A DNA stretch of 16,296 nt, from NCBI GenBank assembly GCA_020853835.1, contig JADYYC010000394.1:1-16296 (forward strand), in the 5' to 3' direction. Under the pieces are notes generated by a model. That model saw nothing but the letters and a program-made list of their open reading frames with translations. It was not told where the DNA came from and did no database searches. This document shows positions 1 to 7,551 of this stretch, piece after piece (the first letter of the stretch is position 1; each line of letters begins with the position of its first letter). A program made the translations under genes and the position numbers. This stretch comes from Anaerolineales bacterium (lineage in GTDB: Bacteria; Chloroflexota; Anaerolineae; Anaerolineales; UBA4823).

Positions 1-2
1 AA

Positions 3-116
3 GCTCAGGCCTTGGCAAACGAACGCAACGGTTCGAATGCTAAAGTCAATTGGCAGTTCCGCTCTACTGATGCCCGCATCAAACTCAAACAACTCTATCC
101 ATCCATTTCATCATGA
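3..116 (+). CDS. IS630-family transposase, C-terminal end (cut by window edge)
   Basis: An open frame enters from the left edge and stops at TGA 114-116. It reads ALANERN, then KVNWQF, then DARIKLKQLYPS. The NWQF...DARIKLK.LYP ending is the characteristic C-terminus of IS630-family DDE transposases, which cut and paste their element into TA dinucleotides. Only 37 codons are visible, so it is not possible to say whether the full gene is intact. The right end of the element should lie shortly after the stop, between about 117 and the first CRISPR repeat at 154, but I could not define the terminal inverted repeat because the other end is outside the window. It shares its strand with the cas genes and sits directly beside a two-repeat CRISPR remnant. 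Confidence 0.75.
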   Translation, partial: AQALANERNGSNAKVNWQFRSTDARIKLKQLYPSISS

Positions 117-153
117 CTGACTACTAGGGGCAAATGGGATTTCATCGCCAAAG

Positions 154-270
154 GTGGAAATCCCACCAAATGCTTAGGAAGCATTGAAACACTTACTCCC
201 CGCAACAGCGAGGTTTTTGCAGGGTTGTCCCTGGTGGAAATCCCACCAAATGCTTAGGAAGCATTGAAAT
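154..270 (+). CRISPR. Two-repeat mini-array with one spacer, same repeat as main array
   Basis: There are two 37-bp repeats at 154-190 and 234-270, with a 43-bp spacer at 191-233. The first repeat is identical to those of the main array (starts GTGGAAATCCCACC, ends GGAAGCATTGAAAC). The second differs only in its last base, T instead of C. The orientation is the same as in the main array. A decayed last repeat is typical of the leader-distal end, so this looks like the tail of an older array whose upstream part was removed, plausibly by the adjacent IS630 element. No leader-like copy of 14103-14368 is visible before it. Cas6 from this locus should be able to process a transcript of it. Confidence 0.93.
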
Positions 271-290
271 GAGGGCGAAACGCAGCCTCG

Positions 291-300
291 CCGGCGCCGG
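291..300. repeat. Short GC palindrome after the mini-array
   Basis: CCGGCGCCGG is a perfect 10-bp palindrome. It follows a GGCGA/TCGCC pair (274-278 and 288-292) and comes 20 bp before a run of seven T (321-327). It might contribute to ending a transcript that reads through the mini-array. The distance to the T run is too long for a standard intrinsic terminator, so this is only a structural note. Confidence 0.3.
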
Positions 301-347
301 GCTTTGAACGTATCATGCTGTTTTTTTCATGAATCGTCGCTTGGCTG

Positions 348-376
348 TTGCGCAAATTGAAAATCTCCTGTAAAAT
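348..376 (+). promoter_or_regulatory. Candidate sigma-70-type promoter of the cas operon
   Basis: TTGCGC (348-353) and TAAAAT (371-376) are separated by 17 bp, the optimal spacing for a housekeeping promoter. The predicted start of transcription is about 383, leaving a leader of about 80 bases before the first cas gene. The AT-rich stretch around 354-382 contrasts with its surroundings. No other comparable promoter is seen before the 12-gene operon, whose genes overlap or nearly touch. Confidence 0.5.
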
Positions 377-412
377 TTTCTTAGCGTCTCTACCGGTTCA
401 CGGCGCAAATTG
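350..412 (+). repeat. Pair of 10-bp direct repeats flanking the cas promoter
   Basis: GCGCAAATTG occurs at 350-359, overlapping the -35 box, and again at 403-412, about 20 bp after the predicted transcription start. The two copies are 53 bp apart centre to centre, close to five helical turns. The first copy lies in the palindrome TTGCGCAA (348-355). This is what an operator pair for a repressor would look like. No regulator gene is present in the window, so the function is inferred. Confidence 0.35.
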
Positions 413-462
413 CATAAAGCTGGGATCCAGACAGTCATAGGGTCTGAAGACGAAACAGGACC

Positions 463-1665
463 TTGGGGTTGAATAAGTTCGCAGATTATCAGACCGATCA
501 TTTGATGTTGATCGTTGGAACCAATCCATTGCCTTGCTATGTGGCAGCCAGGCTGTTGTGTTCAGATGCAACCCGCCTGCATCTGCTGGTAAGCGATGGG
601 ATCAAAAGCCTTGGCATTCACAAGCGCCTGATAAAATTGCTGGGCCGAGACCCGGAGGATGAGCGGCAATACCTGACGGTATCGCCTTCAGACCCCGAAG
701 ACATCCTCAGGAAGGTCTCGGGGAGAGTTAAATCTTTCCCCGGAAACTGGGGGCTACACTACACCGGCGGCAGGAAGAGCACGGCAGTACATGCCTATCG
801 TGGCATGGAAGCGGCCTTGGGCCCCCGCGCGGCGAATGCCGTGTTCAGCTACCTGGATGCTGACACTTTAGAGCTGGTGCTTGAAACGCGAAATCGGATC
901 GACCGCCGGTCTGCTCATCAAGAGCTCGAGATAACGCTGGAAGAGATCCTTGAACTGCACGGGCGCCCGCCCGACCCCAAAGCGATAAAGGTTAAACCTG
1001 CCCAACCCTCATTTACCAGGGCTCTGATTGTGCATTGCCGAGACGAGAAAAACCGCCAGGGTTTCCTCTCCTGGGCGCAGGACAATCTGAGAAGACCGGA
1101 TGGGGAAAGGCTAAATGAAACGCTCGCGCGGGAGGTTCGGGTACCCGATCTGATCCCGCTCATCGGCGGCAAGCGATTGGAAGAGATCGGGCTTGAATGG
1201 GAGATGAAAGCGAGCAGTATAGCAGACTGGCTGCATGGAAAGTGGCTGGAAGATTATGTCCTGGCAGAAGCCATCAGCGCGGCGCCCGAGGCGGATGTCC
1301 ACCAGGTCGTCGCCTCGATCAGGCCGCAGCGGCTGATCGCATTTGACGTGGACGTGGTGGCGATGCAGGGATACCGGATGTTCGCCATCTCGGTGACGAC
1401 GGAAGCAGAAAAAGGCCTGGCGAAACTCAAGTTGTTCGAGGCCATCATTCGCGCCCGCCAGATTGGAGGGGACGAAGCGCGGATAGCACTGGTTTGCTTT
1501 AGCAAATATCCAGAGGAATTAGAAAAACAAGTCGGTGAGTTCCTATCCTTCTACGAAGCAGCGTACGAGCCATCTGAGATGTGGTTGAGCCCTGTCCGTG
1601 TGTTCGGCATTCGCGACTTGCCTAATCTCAGCGGGCAACTAGCTATCTGGTTCAAGGAGATCTGA
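463..1665 (+). CDS. Soluble CARF protein with degenerate PD-(D/E)xK-like C-terminal domain
   Basis: This 400-residue protein is a probable cyclic-oligoadenylate-responsive accessory protein. The N-terminal part is a CARF-type Rossmann fold: the first strand reads LIVGTNPLPCYVAA (residues 16-29), and the ligand-binding motif HYTGGRKSTAVHA (99-111) corresponds to the NYTGGTK motif of CARF effectors. The C-terminal half resembles the Card1/Can2 nuclease layout: GKWLEDYV (259-266) with a conserved Glu263, then AFDVDVV with Asp297, then the strand FAISVTT (307-313), followed by KLKLFEAIIRARQIGGDEA. Where the active nucleases have E-x-K this protein has Ser310-Val-Thr312, so cleavage may be lost or altered. 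The start is uncertain. TTG 463 gives the longest frame. TTG 469 has AGGA eight bases upstream. ATG 505 would begin right before the first CARF strand but lacks a ribosome site. It is the first gene of the operon and its stop overlaps the cas10 start by 1 bp. Confidence 0.85.
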   Translation: MGLNKFADYQTDHLMLIVGTNPLPCYVAARLLCSDATRLHLLVSDGIKSLGIHKRLIKLLGRDPEDERQYLTVSPSDPEDILRKVSGRVKSFPGNWGLHYTGGRKSTAVHAYRGMEAALGPRAANAVFSYLDADTLELVLETRNRIDRRSAHQELEITLEEILELHGRPPDPKAIKVKPAQPSFTRALIVHCRDEKNRQGFLSWAQDNLRRPDGERLNETLAREVRVPDLIPLIGGKRLEEIGLEWEMKASSIADWLHGKWLEDYVLAEAISAAPEADVHQVVASIRPQRLIAFDVDVVAMQGYRMFAISVTTEAEKGLAKLKLFEAIIRARQIGGDEARIALVCFSKYPEELEKQVGEFLSFYEAAYEPSEMWLSPVRVFGIRDLPNLSGQLAIWFKEI

Positions 1666-3278
1666 TGACAGAATTTACGCTAACCCTGATCGACGCCAGA
1701 CGAATCCAGCAGTATCTGTTCACAGCGAATGAATTAAAGCAAATATTGGGGGCATCGGAGCTTGTGGAAAGGGCTACGCATGATTGGGTTTTCGAAGCGC
1801 TTTCACCCCTTCGACACAACATAAAGAAGACCAATCCTCTAACATTTGATGAACAGCGATCCATCGATGCCGCGGAAACGGATGCCGAACTGATATTTGC
1901 CGGTGGAGGGAATGTGGGGATTCTGTTCAGATCCTTCGACCAGGCCAAGGAATTCGCAACCCGTTATTCGCGGAAGGTTCTGTTGGAAGCGCCTGGACTG
2001 GAAGTCGCCATAGCTCATACCCCTGTCCCGTGGGATAAGCCTGACGGAATGGCGCGCGCTTGGAAGCAGATGATCGAACAAGAGATGCCGCGCCGTAAAG
2101 ATAGCCGTAGAACAACCCAGCCGATTTACGGATTGGGCGTGACGGCTGAATGTGTATTCACGGGCATGCCAGCAGTTCGTGATTGGGCGGAGCCCGGATC
2201 GGATGTCAGAAGGCTGGTTTCAGCTGAAGCGTTGGCGAAATTGGATTGCTCGCTGGAGGCGAAGAAGCGGCTGCAAGAGAGCATCGCCATTGAAAGCTTC
2301 GAGTACCCTTCCAAATTCGATGATCTGGGAGGGATGGCAGGCCATGCCAGGTATATCGCCGTCGTTCATATCGATGGGAACGACATGGGCAGGCGGATGC
2401 AGCGCTACCTCGACACCGCGCAGACCAATCGCTCGTTTATTCAGTGCATGCGATCTTTTTCGAACCGTGTGAACGAAGCCGGTTTGCTTTCCATGCAAAA
2501 AGTGATCGAGAGGATCAGCAAAGCGCTGACCATTGAGGATGGCGAGTGGGTGATTCGAGATAGCGCCGGCGGTGATGAATTTGTAAACCTGTGCGAGAAT
2601 TACCTGCCGATCCGCCCTATCGTGTTTGGCGGGGACGACGTGACCTTTGTCTGCGACGGGCGCCTGGGCCTGCCGCTTGCGGTCCAATTCCTGGACGCTT
2701 TTGGCGAACAAATGCTTGAGGATGAGATTCAAGGGTTCGCATGCGCTGGAGTTGCGATCGTTCATACCAATTATCCATTCGCACGTGCTTATGACCTGGC
2801 CGAGGAGCTGTGTCAGACCGCCAAATTGGAAGCACGGTCTTTTGATCCCAATGGAGCACGCATTTCATATATTCATTGGCACTACAACAAGGGGAGCGTG
2901 ACGCATGATTGGCCCGAAATCCGAGATCGTGAGTACAAATTTGCCGGCGGCGACCTCGCTCTGCGGCCCCTGGTAGTAAGAAAACTGGATGAATTAGCCA
3001 CGCCCTCCTGGCGGACCTGGGAGATCCTGATTAACCAACTTCAGGAGTTTCGCGGACCTGCCTGGAGAGGAAGGCGAAACAAGTTAAAAGTGATCCGTGA
3101 CAGTTTGCGCGACCCGAGTGAAGCCCAACAATTGATCGGCCTGCATGGGCCGCTGCCGGCGATCGCGGGTTTGGAGTCTCAGGATATTAGCTCCGGCTGG
3201 TATGACCAGCGTTGCCTGTATTTCGATGCTTTGGAAGCCAACGATCTTCTGGTAATCCCCGGGGGAGGTGAAAGATGA
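1665..3278 (+). CDS. cas10: Cas10, HD-less, III-D type (Cmr2-like)
   Basis: This is the large subunit and signalling enzyme of the type III complex. It has 537 residues, about 200-300 fewer than HD-containing Cas10. It starts directly in the first palm domain (LIDARRIQQYLF, residues 9-19; AELIFAGGGNVGILF, 74-88). The second palm has the strand VVHIDGNDMG (233-242, with Asp237 and Asp240) and the catalytic hairpin FGGDDVTF, with GGDD at 322-325. That motif converts ATP to cyclic oligoadenylate, so the synthase should be active. The HD nuclease domain is absent, not mutated, which is a recognised property of subtype III-D. A literal GGDEF string occurs at 302-306, twenty residues before GGDD, probably outside the active hairpin. 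ATG 1665 has AAGGAGA just upstream and overlaps the previous stop as TGATG. The two CARF proteins of the operon are the expected receivers of the signal. Confidence 0.95.
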   Translation: MTEFTLTLIDARRIQQYLFTANELKQILGASELVERATHDWVFEALSPLRHNIKKTNPLTFDEQRSIDAAETDAELIFAGGGNVGILFRSFDQAKEFATRYSRKVLLEAPGLEVAIAHTPVPWDKPDGMARAWKQMIEQEMPRRKDSRRTTQPIYGLGVTAECVFTGMPAVRDWAEPGSDVRRLVSAEALAKLDCSLEAKKRLQESIAIESFEYPSKFDDLGGMAGHARYIAVVHIDGNDMGRRMQRYLDTAQTNRSFIQCMRSFSNRVNEAGLLSMQKVIERISKALTIEDGEWVIRDSAGGDEFVNLCENYLPIRPIVFGGDDVTFVCDGRLGLPLAVQFLDAFGEQMLEDEIQGFACAGVAIVHTNYPFARAYDLAEELCQTAKLEARSFDPNGARISYIHWHYNKGSVTHDWPEIRDREYKFAGGDLALRPLVVRKLDELATPSWRTWEILINQLQEFRGPAWRGRRNKLKVIRDSLRDPSEAQQLIGLHGPLPAIAGLESQDISSGWYDQRCLYFDALEANDLLVIPGGGER

Positions 3279-3958
3279 GTCTATTTACACTGGAAATTGA
3301 GCTGCTTAGCGATGCGACGTTTGGCGCTGGGATTGGTGTATCCGGTCAGGTTGACACGGAGGTGCAGCATGACGACCTGGGATTGCCAGAGATCAGCGGG
3401 CGGGCGCTGAAAGGCCTGCTTGTGAATGAATGCTCGGAGATTTTATCCAATCTCAAACCGGATAAAGCAAAGGCTTGGCGGCGTGTTGCACAGCGGTTGT
3501 ATGGTCAGCGGGGTGAACAGGTACCCGAAATCGGCCGGCTGATTATCAGCAGCGCAAACTGTGCCCCCGATCTGGCCCGTGCGCTGCGCACGTCCAGGCT
3601 TCCCAGACGGGACATGCTTGAGAGCCTGACTGCGATCCGCCGCCAGACGGCAATTAATGTGGCCGGCGCTCCCGATGATGAAACTTTGCGGGCTGTGCGG
3701 GTGGTGATTCGCGGGCTTAGGTTGTACGCCCCCTTCTCTTTCTATATCCAGGGCGAAGAAAAAGAGAGAGCGCTCCTGGCAGCCTGCGTCATGTCTCTGC
3801 GCAGAGCAGGGCTGAGCCGGGGACGGGGCAAGGGGAAGATCAAGGCCAGGATCACCGACCGGCCGCTGAAACCAGAGCAGTTTGCCGCGACGGAAAATAC
3901 TTTTGTTGACCTGACAGAAACCTGGTTTAAGCCCTTCAGACAGGATGTGCTGCAATGA
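3275..3958 (+). CDS. cas7: Cas7-type RAMP backbone subunit (Csm3-like)
   Basis: This 227-residue single-domain RAMP protein is expected to bind crRNA in the backbone of the effector complex and to cut target RNA. It has the family layout: a first strand FTLEIELLSDATFG; the loop GQVDTEVQHDD (24-34), where Asp27 falls at the catalytic position of Csm3; PEISGRALKGLL (38-49), matching IPGSSLKG; a RLYGQRG segment (74-80), matching the LFG region; and a C-terminal glycine-rich loop GLSRGRGKGKI (179-189). It begins with an ATGA overlap of 4 bp with cas10 and ends with the same overlap with csx10, so translation is coupled. In the III-Dv complex the equivalent Cas7 is fused to Cas5 and Cas11; here it is separate. 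Only one copy of a single Cas7 exists in this operon, the others being fused or enlarged. Confidence 0.88.
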   Translation: MSLFTLEIELLSDATFGAGIGVSGQVDTEVQHDDLGLPEISGRALKGLLVNECSEILSNLKPDKAKAWRRVAQRLYGQRGEQVPEIGRLIISSANCAPDLARALRTSRLPRRDMLESLTAIRRQTAINVAGAPDDETLRAVRVVIRGLRLYAPFSFYIQGEEKERALLAACVMSLRRAGLSRGRGKGKIKARITDRPLKPEQFAATENTFVDLTETWFKPFRQDVLQ

Positions 3959-5532
3959 AGACTCTATTGCTTCATCTTAGGTTGGCCAGCCCATTGATCT
4001 TGACAGGCGTCGGGAACGGGGAAGAGAACAGCAGCCAAAGTCAGCCGTATATCCCCGGCAGCGCGATCCGTGGAGCTTTGATCGGCCTGTATCTCAAAGG
4101 ACGGCAGATGGACCTGCCGGGCGATTCCAAAGCCAGCGCGTTGTTCTTTAGCGGACAGGTTCGATACCTCAATGCATATCCTGAAGTCTTAGGGAAGCGC
4201 ACCCTGCCGGTCCCGGTAAGCTGGCGAAGGCGGAAAGAAGACGGGGAAGTAAAGGGAACCCGTGTAGCCGACCTTGCGTTGATCAAAGATATGGAGAGGA
4301 ACCAGCGCCTGCGAAAGCCGTTCGTGCTGACAAAATCTGAAGAGCCAGCGATTGTGCTCGATCCTGAAGAAACGCTAAATCTCCACATCGGCAGCGATGG
4401 CCGAGGTGTTGTGAAGGAAGACCTCAGCACGATGTTCCAATACCAGGCTCTGGCGAAAGGGCAGCTCCTAATCGCCCCTATGATTTTCGCAGACGAGATG
4501 GATTTCAAGGATCTGAAAGACCTGCTAGAAGGCGCCGGGACTTTGCCAATCGGGCGTTCCAGATCGACGGAATATGGCCAGGTGATCATCGAGTCGGTCG
4601 AAGAATCCTCTGATTGGCGAGAATGTGAAGCAGGAAACCCTGACCAGGAAATCACACTGACATTGTTAAGCGATGCCTTGCTTCGAGATAAATTTGGCGA
4701 GCCTACTCTGGATTTGGATGTAGCACTAACTCGAAAGCTAAAAAAGCCAGTTGAATGTAAAAGCGCGTTTGTTCAGTCGAGATTGAGAGGGGGTTACAAT
4801 CAAAAGTGGGCTTTACCGCTGCCGCAGCACGAGACGCTTGGGATGGGCAGCGTATTCATATATGCCCACGACCATTTTGATGATAACGAACTGAAAAGGC
4901 TGGAAGAAGAGGGGGTTGGCGAAAGGCGGATTGATGGCTTTGGCCGGATTGGAGTGAACTGGCCGGGGCGGGACGAGATTGTTCTTGACATCCCAGCAAG
5001 CTCGTTTAGTGATCGCAGCCAGACCCTCTCACCAGCTAGCTCGGCGCTGGCGTATGAGATGGCCGAGCGCATGCTTCAAGACCAGTTATCTTACTTACTG
5101 CGCAATTATGTGGATCGCATCCAGGTGCAAGGAAATATCAGCAATCACCAGCTCTCACGCCTTCGAGCAATTAATCGCAACGCGCTGGAGAAAATAATCC
5201 GCGGCGAGTTTCCTGCTGGGCAACAAGTAAAAGCCGATAAGCCATTGGAGGAGGTCAGTAGTTTTCTCGCAGAGCTCAAGGAGAATGCCAGAAATCAACT
5301 CGAGGGGGCGCGCGTTCTACCGGAAGGCATACGCTTGCTGGCCTGGATGAAAGAAAGATTACATAAGAAGGATGGCCCGGCTTGTGTCAATCTTAACGAA
5401 CAAAAGCTGCGAGCGGTTGCAGGAATCAAACCAAAGATCGAGCCTGAGTTAAGGGCCGCTTTCACGCTGCGTCTGATTGATGCAGTGCTGGAAAAGAAAA
5501 TGATCCAGAATCGAAAGGAGGCTTCCAAATGA
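3955..5532 (+). CDS. csx10: Csx10, Cas5-like subunit with helical C-terminal extension
   Basis: This 525-residue protein is the III-D Cas5-type subunit that should cap the 5' tag of the crRNA. The N-terminal RAMP domain has LRLASPLILTG (8-18), YIPGSAIRGAL (32-42), FQYQALAKGQ (161-170) and the glycine loop IGRSRSTEYGQV (199-210). A second RAMP-like part ends with RRIDGFGRIGV (325-334). The residues from about 365 to 520 contain no RAMP motif and look almost entirely helical (for example YEMAERMLQDQLSYLLR and SFLAELKENARNQLEG). No separate cas11 (csm2/cmr5) gene exists in the operon, so this tail may supply the small subunit, as in the natural Cas7-Cas5-Cas11 fusion of III-Dv. That last step is inference. 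ATG 3955 overlaps cas7 by 4 bp, and the end overlaps the next gene by 4 bp. Confidence 0.87.
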   Translation: MKTLLLHLRLASPLILTGVGNGEENSSQSQPYIPGSAIRGALIGLYLKGRQMDLPGDSKASALFFSGQVRYLNAYPEVLGKRTLPVPVSWRRRKEDGEVKGTRVADLALIKDMERNQRLRKPFVLTKSEEPAIVLDPEETLNLHIGSDGRGVVKEDLSTMFQYQALAKGQLLIAPMIFADEMDFKDLKDLLEGAGTLPIGRSRSTEYGQVIIESVEESSDWRECEAGNPDQEITLTLLSDALLRDKFGEPTLDLDVALTRKLKKPVECKSAFVQSRLRGGYNQKWALPLPQHETLGMGSVFIYAHDHFDDNELKRLEEEGVGERRIDGFGRIGVNWPGRDEIVLDIPASSFSDRSQTLSPASSALAYEMAERMLQDQLSYLLRNYVDRIQVQGNISNHQLSRLRAINRNALEKIIRGEFPAGQQVKADKPLEEVSSFLAELKENARNQLEGARVLPEGIRLLAWMKERLHKKDGPACVNLNEQKLRAVAGIKPKIEPELRAAFTLRLIDAVLEKKMIQNRKEASK

Positions 5533-6980
5533 AAGCCCGCTGGGATCATGAAAACACCCGCTCCATTCGAAAGAGGATCGTAGTAACTGGCGATCTGAAG
5601 TTGAATTCGCCAGCTCATTTCGGCAACGGCGAAGTGGATGAACTAACAGATATGCCGCTGATACGCGATCCGAAGGATGGTCTTCCTTTGCTCACAGGCG
5701 CTTCAATAGCCGGGGCAGCGCGCAGTTACTTGCGAGAGGTTACGCTTGGCTATTTTCAGCCCGAGCCCCAAGACGGCACTTCAATAGTTGAAACGCTTTT
5801 TGGGGCTGTCCTTAAAGATAAAAAAGAAAGCCGTGAAGGACACCTCGTAATCGATGATGCGATTGCGACGAATTACGGGATAGAGAACCGTCCTGGGGTA
5901 GCGATCGATCCGGTGTTGCGCACCGCCATTCCAGAAAAGCTGTATGATACAGAACTGCTTGAGGCTGGTACGACCTTTCCGCTCCGCTTTGAGCTAAGTC
6001 TTCCAGACGACCCGTTAGTGAATGAAAAGCTGCGTGCCGGGCTGGCTTTGATCCTGCTGGGGTTTCAATCCAGAGAAATCGCCATTGGAGCCAGAAAGCG
6101 GAGGGGATTTGGGGAGTGTATGGTGGACTCTTGGGAGGTGGAAACATACGATCTGAGTGAAAGTGATGGACTCCTGGCCTGGATCGAAGGTCGAGGTGGA
6201 AGACGTGAACCGGATAAGACCCTGATTGAGCGCTTGGGTCTCAAGCAAGATCCACGATCCAGAGATATGCGAAAACTCTTCTCGATCGACTCAACTTTCA
6301 CATTGGATTCGTCTCTGCTGATAAGGTCGGGCAGTGGCAAGGCTGATTCTCCTGACATGATCCATTTGAAATCTCGCCGGGGTGGTAAGACGGTACCTAT
6401 TCTCTCTGGCACGAGTTTGGGCGGAGCTCTGCGGGCGCGTGCTCTGCGAATCGCCCAGACCGTGAACCCGAATAAGGCCGAGAAACTGATCGAGGATCTT
6501 TTTGGGCCAAAAGATATTGAACGCCAATCCAGACGCCAACCTCCCTGGGCCAGCCGGGTGACTGTTTTCGAGCGCGAGGTTAAAGGTGGTTATGAGCGCG
6601 TGCAGAGCCGGCTGCGGATTGATCGATTTACAGGCGGCGCTTATCCGGGAGCTTTGTTCGAGCAGCAACCATATTTTGGAAAAGCTGATACCCATGTGAA
6701 GATCGAGGTAGAGCTTAGAGATCCAGAAGAGACCCATATCGGGTTATTGCTGCATCTGTTAAAGGATCTGTGGACATCCGATCTGCCTCTAGGCGGCGAG
6801 GCCAGCGTAGGGCGAGGTCGTCTGAAAGGCTTATGCGCCAAGCTTGTTCTCAAAAACCCTGGAGCAGCGGACGAGACCTGGACGATCGAGGCCAAGGAAA
6901 ATGGTCGTGTGACGATCACGGGAAAAACTGATCTTTTGAATCAGTATGCACAATCTGTGGAGGCATATCATGGCGCGTGA
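5529..6980 (+). CDS. Tandem double Cas7 fusion (Cas7-2x-like RAMP)
   Basis: This 483-residue protein contains two complete Csm3-like RAMP domains in a row, so it should fill two neighbouring positions of the crRNA backbone. Domain 1 (about 15-205) has LNSPAHFGNGEVDEL, then TDMPLIRDPKDGLPLLTGASIAG with Asp41 at the catalytic position, and the loop IGARKRRGFGE (187-197). Domain 2 (about 250-470) has DSPDMIHL with Asp276, VPILSGTSLGGALRAR (289-304), LFGPKD (324-329) and the loop LGGEASVGRGRLKG (421-434). Both domains keep an acidic residue before the SGxSLxG helix, so both may cut target RNA. A strong site AAAGGAGG lies 7 bases before ATG 5529. It matches the Cas7-2x subunit of III-Dv in layout. 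The gene lies between csx10 and csx19 with overlaps on both sides. Confidence 0.9.
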   Translation: MKARWDHENTRSIRKRIVVTGDLKLNSPAHFGNGEVDELTDMPLIRDPKDGLPLLTGASIAGAARSYLREVTLGYFQPEPQDGTSIVETLFGAVLKDKKESREGHLVIDDAIATNYGIENRPGVAIDPVLRTAIPEKLYDTELLEAGTTFPLRFELSLPDDPLVNEKLRAGLALILLGFQSREIAIGARKRRGFGECMVDSWEVETYDLSESDGLLAWIEGRGGRREPDKTLIERLGLKQDPRSRDMRKLFSIDSTFTLDSSLLIRSGSGKADSPDMIHLKSRRGGKTVPILSGTSLGGALRARALRIAQTVNPNKAEKLIEDLFGPKDIERQSRRQPPWASRVTVFEREVKGGYERVQSRLRIDRFTGGAYPGALFEQQPYFGKADTHVKIEVELRDPEETHIGLLLHLLKDLWTSDLPLGGEASVGRGRLKGLCAKLVLKNPGAADETWTIEAKENGRVTITGKTDLLNQYAQSVEAYHGA

Positions 6981-7551
6981 ATCGAAACCGATTAATTTTT
7001 CCTGTAAGACTCTGAATTCGATCACCGATCCTGTCCAAGCACTCTATGAGAAAGCTAAAGATGGAAATTATAAATTTTTGCTGGCATTTGCAGACGATGG
7101 CGTTATCTGGGGAGAGATCAGGGAAAACCAACTGGTACTATCTTCAGATGCTTTTCCAGGCCAATCACCTCCATTGAGAGAAGAGACTCTGTGGCAGGCG
7201 CGCCTGTTTGCGCCAGATCGAGAACGGCTTATCTGGAAAGATGATTTGGGCTGGCGGGGCCGGGAGTTGATCGATGGCTCCGGCAACGACGACGAAGTAT
7301 TCGATGGCGAAGCATTCGATGAATCTTTTATCCTGTGGGGGACAAATGTGGGAAGCCAGCGAGCCGTAAACGGTTTCTATCAAGCCGAAGAGGCGGATTC
7401 GGGCACCCGACACTTCCCGCCTCAAAGCCTCACGGAACGTCACTCGCTCAGACTGACCGTACGGCATTACCTCGATAAAGATGAAACGGGCGCAGTTTTC
7501 ATCAGGTTCAATCGATTGGTCGGTCTGGAAAATCGTCCATCCGGAGACTAA
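6970..7551 (+). CDS. csx19: Csx19 (TIGR03984 family) III-D subunit
   Basis: This 193-residue protein belongs to the TIGR03984/Csx19 family, a subunit restricted to type III-D loci and found in the III-Dv complex. Recognisable elements are the strand-rich start FLLAFADDGVIWGEI, the middle ETLWQARLFAPD with LIWKDDLGWRGREL, the SFILWGTN segment (about residue 120) and the ending LRLTVRHYLDKDETGAVF followed by RFNRLVGLE. There is no catalytic motif; the role is structural. I prefer ATG 6970 over the in-frame ATG 6946 because GGAGG (6959-6963) sits 6 bases before it. The choice gives an 11-bp overlap with the preceding RAMP gene. It is followed after 13 bp by the TIGR03986 RAMP, a pairing that is typical of this subtype. 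Confidence 0.85.
   Translation: MARESKPINFSCKTLNSITDPVQALYEKAKDGNYKFLLAFADDGVIWGEIRENQLVLSSDAFPGQSPPLREETLWQARLFAPDRERLIWKDDLGWRGRELIDGSGNDDEVFDGEAFDESFILWGTNVGSQRAVNGFYQAEEADSGTRHFPPQSLTERHSLRLTVRHYLDKDETGAVFIRFNRLVGLENRPSGD

Noticed and set aside
2568..2582. GGDEF string in Cas10 as a separate diguanylate cyclase
   Set aside because: No GGDEF-domain surroundings are present; the Cas10 palm motifs (IDGNDMG and GGDD) explain the protein.
2220..2765. 181-residue minus-strand frame inside cas10
   Set aside because: It is a shadow of a strongly supported Cas10 coding region with catalytic motifs and has no recognisable motif of its own.
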